From positions 2,728,001 through 2,792,000 of the forward strand of contig NZ_AP025592.1 in assembly GCF_023169965.1 (NCBI RefSeq): a DNA stretch of 64,000 bases, read 5' to 3'. Below the pieces are notes generated by a model. The model made no database searches. It was not told the DNA's origin and saw nothing but the letters and a program-made list of their open reading frames with translations. The position numbers and the translations under genes are program-made. Positions 61,150-64,000 of the stretch are shown here, in pieces; positions within the stretch are counted from its first letter, which is position 1; every line of letters starts with the position of its first letter. Origin of the DNA: Anaeromyxobacter paludicola. Its GTDB lineage: Bacteria > Myxococcota > Myxococcia > Myxococcales > Anaeromyxobacteraceae.

Positions 61150-62139
61150 CTAGCGGCCGGAGGGAAGGTCCAGCACCGTGACCAGGCCGCGCAGCTCGCC
61201 GATGGCGGTCGCGGCGTTCACCACCAGCCAGGCTGTCGCCTGGTCGCCGGCGAGCCCGCCCGGGATCTGCACCTTCACCGGCGGGTCGGCGTCGAGCTCC
61301 ACCTCGTCGCGCGGCTCCTCCGCCCCGACGGCGATGGTCACGTCGAGCCGCACCACCTCGCGGCCGTCCACGAAGCCGGTCGCCACCTGGCGCATCCCGG
61401 CCACCTGCCCCTTCTTCACCGGCACGGCCGAGTCGTGGTCGCGGTCGGCGAGGATGGGCTCGATCTCCTCCTCCACCTCGTCGAGCTCCATGCCGCACCC
61501 GAGCGCCGCCAGCGCCGCCGACTCGGCGAGGCCGATGTGGCCGAGGTCGCCCCGATCCACCGCGGCCTCGAAGACCTCCTCGGTGAGGCTCGCGCCCACC
61601 TTGCGCTGCAGCGCGGGGCGGCGCTTCGCCGCGTCCACCACGCGCAGGCCGCGGATGTGGCGCACCGGCCCGGCGACCTGGGAGAGGAAGGCGGGCAGGC
61701 GGTCGAGGGCGAAGCCCGGGTTCACGCCCACGCCGAGGACGCCGAGGTCCTTCTTGAGGCAGAGCCGGTCGAGCGCGTCGGCCTCGTCCTTGAACCGGAG
61801 CCAGGGGAAGGCGAGCTCCTCGCAGGTGGAGACCACCGAGAGCCCCGCCGCGAGCGCCTGCTCGATCTGCGGCACCACGTCCTGGAAGGAGGAGGTGGTG
61901 GCCTGCAGCATCACCCCGCCGCGCGCCGCCGCGAAGGCCTTGGAGGGCTCGGCGTAGACCGGCACGTTGGGGCACGGGACGCCGAGCAGGGCCTCGAGCT
62001 TCTGGCTGTGGAGCGCCGGCGCGCGGTCCACCGCGGCGACCAGCCGCAGGTCCGGCCCGGCGAGCACTGCGCGGGCGATGGCCCGGCCGATGTCGCCCAG
62101 GCCCATCACCACCACCGGGATACCGCCGCGATCGGCCAA
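61150..62139 (-). CDS. DapB-fold NAD(P)-dependent dehydrogenase (diaminopentanoate-dehydrogenase-like)
   Basis: 329 residues. Rossmann motif VVVMGLGDIGRAIARAVLAGPDLRLVAAVDRAP at the N-terminus; LQATTSSFQDVVPQIEQALAAGLSVVSTCEELAFPW is the typical DapB/diaminopentanoate dehydrogenase second motif and GVNPGFALDRLPAFLSQVAGPV the active-site region. The related enzymes act on amino acids such as ornithine-derived diamines; whether this one does is not shown. 23 bases upstream of the MaoC pair, same strand, so probably one operon. Confidence 0.8.
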   Translation of the reverse strand: MADRGGIPVVVMGLGDIGRAIARAVLAGPDLRLVAAVDRAPALHSQKLEALLGVPCPNVPVYAEPSKAFAAARGGVMLQATTSSFQDVVPQIEQALAAGLSVVSTCEELAFPWLRFKDEADALDRLCLKKDLGVLGVGVNPGFALDRLPAFLSQVAGPVRHIRGLRVVDAAKRRPALQRKVGASLTEEVFEAAVDRGDLGHIGLAESAALAALGCGMELDEVEEEIEPILADRDHDSAVPVKKGQVAGMRQVATGFVDGREVVRLDVTIAVGAEEPRDEVELDADPPVKVQIPGGLAGDQATAWLVVNAATAIGELRGLVTVLDLPSGR

Positions 62140-62241
62140 GGGCTTCCTCCTCCGAGTGAAACTGCGCGTGACTCGGGGTTTATAATCGAGCCCGGCGGCC
62201 GGACCAAGCTCAGAGGATCCGGGCGCCCCGGACCGCGCGGC

Positions 62242-62877
62242 TCAGCCGCGGATCAGCCCTTCGAGGTACTCGCGGGCCGCCGGGTCGCTCCAGTTGCAGG
62301 CGTCCGGCACGTAGGCGATCAGCCGGCCCCGGGCATCCACCAGATAAGACTCAGGGAACTGGAAGTTCTTGGGGCAAGCCCCCCGCGCGGCGCAGAAGTA
62401 GGCCTGGGTCGCCGAACCGTCGACATCGCGGGCCACGAGCACCCCCGGGGGACCCGCCTGGGCGAAGAACTGCTGCACCGCCTCCCAGCTGTCGTCCACC
62501 GAGATGGCGAGCAGCTTGAACCTGCCCGGGTAGCGGGCCTCGAGGTCGCGCCCGAGCCGGACGAGGCCCGGCAGCTCCTCCCGGCAGGGGGGGCACCAGG
62601 TGGCCCAGAAGTGGACCAGGGTCACCTGCCCCTTCACGTCGACCAGGGAGACCGGCGCGCCCGTTGCCGCCTGGACCCGGAACGGCGGGGCCGGCAGGTC
62701 GGTCGCCAGCATCCCGAGCTGCGCCGGGACCGGGGGCGCCTTGGGCGCCCGCGTCTGCGCCACCATCCAGCCCGCCACCGCCGCCACGAAGAGCCCCACC
62801 GCCCCGGCGGCGAGCCACAGGCCCCGCCGGCCGGCCGGCGCGCCCGACTGCGCCTTCGCCGCTCCGTTCTCGCTCAT
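62242..62877 (-). CDS. TlpA/ResA-like periplasmic thioredoxin
   Basis: 211 residues. N-terminal membrane anchor (RGLWLAAGAVGLFVAAVAGWMVA) and a thioredoxin domain with VHFWATWCPPCREELPGLVRL, a standard CPPC active site, and a cis-Pro region at FQFPESYLVD. An extra Cys pair (FCAARGAC) in a loop near residue 165 and CNWSD near the end may form disulfides. Reduces periplasmic disulfides, for example in cytochrome c maturation. 64 bases separate it from the divergent DUF4388 gene. Confidence 0.94.
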   Translation of the reverse strand: MSENGAAKAQSGAPAGRRGLWLAAGAVGLFVAAVAGWMVAQTRAPKAPPVPAQLGMLATDLPAPPFRVQAATGAPVSLVDVKGQVTLVHFWATWCPPCREELPGLVRLGRDLEARYPGRFKLLAISVDDSWEAVQQFFAQAGPPGVLVARDVDGSATQAYFCAARGACPKNFQFPESYLVDARGRLIAYVPDACNWSDPAAREYLEGLIRG

Positions 62878-62941
62878 GCGGCCCTTCTACCGCGATGAGC
62901 GACCTTGCCGCCAGACGGCGGACGGGCGACCATTCGAGCGA

Positions 62942-64000
62942 ATGCGCGGGCTCATGGGCCACTTCGCGGTGATGCCGCTCCTCGAGGTGCTCGAGCTCCT
63001 CCTCCGGCGCGAGCTCACCGGCACGCTCACCTGCGAGCGCGGCACGGTCCGCAAGACCATCTACGTGGAGCGCGGGCTCGCGCTGGGGGCCGCCTCCAAC
63101 GATCCCCGCGAGTACCTCGGCCAGCTCCTCATGAACTTCGGCCACCTCACCGAGGAGCAGCTCACCAAGGCCTTCTCCACGCAGGAGGAGACGCACGTCC
63201 GGCTCGGGAAGGTGCTCACGCTCGCGGGGGTGGTCACGCCGGAGGTGGTGAAGCAGGTGCTCGCGCTCAAGATCCGCGAGACCCTGCTCGACGCGCTGGT
63301 GTGGGACTCGGGCGTGTTCCAGGTGGACGCCGCCCCGCCGCCCCCGCGCGAGGAGCTCGACGCGGCGGTCCCGCTGGCGGAGGTGATCCGCGAGGCCGAC
63401 TTCCGCGCCACCGCCTGGCGCGCCTTCCGCAGCGTCTTCCCCTCCGGGACCCTCTCGCTCGAGGTGGACGAGCAGAAGACGGCGCGCGCCGGCGAGCTCG
63501 AGCGCCGGCTCGTGCAACTCGCGCGCGAGCGGCGGACCATCGACGAGATCGGGCTCGCCCTCCACGCCACCGACTTCCACCTCTACCAGCGGCTCTACGC
63601 GCTCCACCGCCAGGGGCTGCTGCGCCCGGCCCGCGCCGAGGACGCGGCGCCCGCCGCCGGCACCTCCCCGACCCCCGAGCCGCGCGTGGCGAGCGACCTC
63701 GTGAAGGACGGGCGGGCCCACCTCGCCGCCGGTCGCGCGGCCCGCGCCGAGGAGGCGGCGGTCCGGGCGCTGTCGCAGGACCCGCAGGACCCGCTCGCGC
63801 GCGCTCTCCTGGCCGAGGCGACCGAGGCGCTCGCGGCCGACCTGCGCCCCCGCTTCCTCGACCCGCCCCGCACCCCCTCCCTCAAGGTGCGCGCCCAGGA
63901 CCTCGCGCTGATGCGGCTCCCGGCGGCCGAGAAGTACCTCCTCTCCCGCTGCGACGGCACCCGCGACCTCCGCCAGATCGTCCAGCTCGCGCCCATCCCC
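62942..64000 (+). CDS. DUF4388 (PATAN-type) protein, N-terminal part (3' cut by window)
   Basis: The frame is open from ATG 62942 to the last base, so ~353 codons are visible and the stop is outside. Residues ~1-135 form the DUF4388/PATAN domain: VMPLLEVLELLLRRELTGTLTCERGTV and ERGLALGAASNDPREYLGQLLMNFGHLTEEQL. A second half repeats the helical layout, followed by a Pro-rich linker and TPR-like helices (HLAAGRAARAEEAAVRALSQDP). Such proteins occur in Myxococcota signalling and motility complexes. An alternative start is ATG 62954. Divergent from the TlpA gene. Confidence 0.88.
   Translation, partial: MRGLMGHFAVMPLLEVLELLLRRELTGTLTCERGTVRKTIYVERGLALGAASNDPREYLGQLLMNFGHLTEEQLTKAFSTQEETHVRLGKVLTLAGVVTPEVVKQVLALKIRETLLDALVWDSGVFQVDAAPPPPREELDAAVPLAEVIREADFRATAWRAFRSVFPSGTLSLEVDEQKTARAGELERRLVQLARERRTIDEIGLALHATDFHLYQRLYALHRQGLLRPARAEDAAPAAGTSPTPEPRVASDLVKDGRAHLAAGRAARAEEAAVRALSQDPQDPLARALLAEATEALAADLRPRFLDPPRTPSLKVRAQDLALMRLPAAEKYLLSRCDGTRDLRQIVQLAPIP

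Noticed and set aside
62242-62877. Second selenoprotein candidate in the TlpA-like gene
   Set aside because: Its active site is an ordinary CPPC encoded by TGC codons, with no in-frame TGA.

Overview
The window is very GC-rich DNA (roughly three quarters G+C by eye), densely packed with genes that use almost only G/C-ending codons. It carries myxobacterial-type content: a TatT/TatP TRAP system, a DUF4388 protein, MshEN-domain and ExbB/ExbD proteins, MsrPQ and many GTGA/ATGA-coupled gene pairs. The best fit is a chromosomal segment of a Myxococcota bacterium, probably Anaeromyxobacter or a relative. The genus is an inference. I see no rRNA, tRNA, CRISPR array, prophage or insertion sequence. 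No stretch longer than 300 bases lacks a gene.

Layout. 1-5.4 kb: 3' end of glycogen synthase, ribulose-phosphate epimerase, an RlpA-like lipoprotein, a uracil-DNA glycosylase-family protein, a DUF429 protein and MsrPQ. 5.4-9.5 kb: a TRAP transporter with a periplasmic binding protein, a TatT lipoprotein and a divergent fused DctQM permease. 9.5-16.2 kb: an RND efflux operon (adaptor, pump, TolC-like) ending in a coupled sphingomyelin-synthase-like membrane protein. 16.2-20.4 kb: two methyltransferases, an ABC-F protein and a small lipoprotein. 20.4-23.2 kb: a sulfonate/nitrate-type ABC importer. 23.2-29.6 kb: a PAP2 phosphatase, small proteins, a CBS-domain histidine kinase with its receiver, a metallophosphoesterase and two lipid-type glycosyltransferases. 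29.6-37.5 kb: a complete phosphate regulon, phoB-phoR-porin-pstSCAB-phoU, all on the minus strand, with Pho-box-like repeats. 37.5-48.3 kb: a GGDEF protein, an RlmL-like methyltransferase, a multicopper oxidase, a hybrid kinase, an O-methyltransferase, a thioredoxin-fold/TPR gene interrupted by an in-frame TGA, a lipoprotein and a hot-dog protein. 48.3-64 kb: tandem POT transporters, rhodanese, DUF423, pterin dehydratase, metallophosphoesterase, sirtuin, MshEN protein, ExbBD, DUF4292 lipoprotein, a trans-sulfuration enzyme, a second TatT-like protein, two MaoC-fold proteins, a DapB-fold dehydrogenase, a TlpA-like thioredoxin and the start of a DUF4388 protein.

Most unusual signals. (1) The gene at 45120-46517 has an in-frame TGA exactly where a thioredoxin fold needs its first active-site Cys (WAPW-TGA-HTC), the frame is open on both sides, and the gene overlaps the next by ATGA. 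It is a strong candidate for a UxxC selenoprotein. (2) A family of GC-rich palindromic repeats, three times arranged as the same two-palindrome composite, lies in frame inside the N-terminal coding region of several exported or membrane proteins, just after the start or signal peptide. (3) A run of stem-loops, most with three-base loops, fills the gap at 17169-17306. (4) A MaoC-fold protein carries a roughly 190-residue Lys/Pro/Ala histone-H1-like tail and lacks the usual catalytic Asp and His.

The phosphate regulon is followed by GT21-like and GT28-like glycosyltransferases and a convergent metallophosphoesterase. This suggests phosphate-starvation lipid remodelling, which is an inference from gene order and family knowledge.
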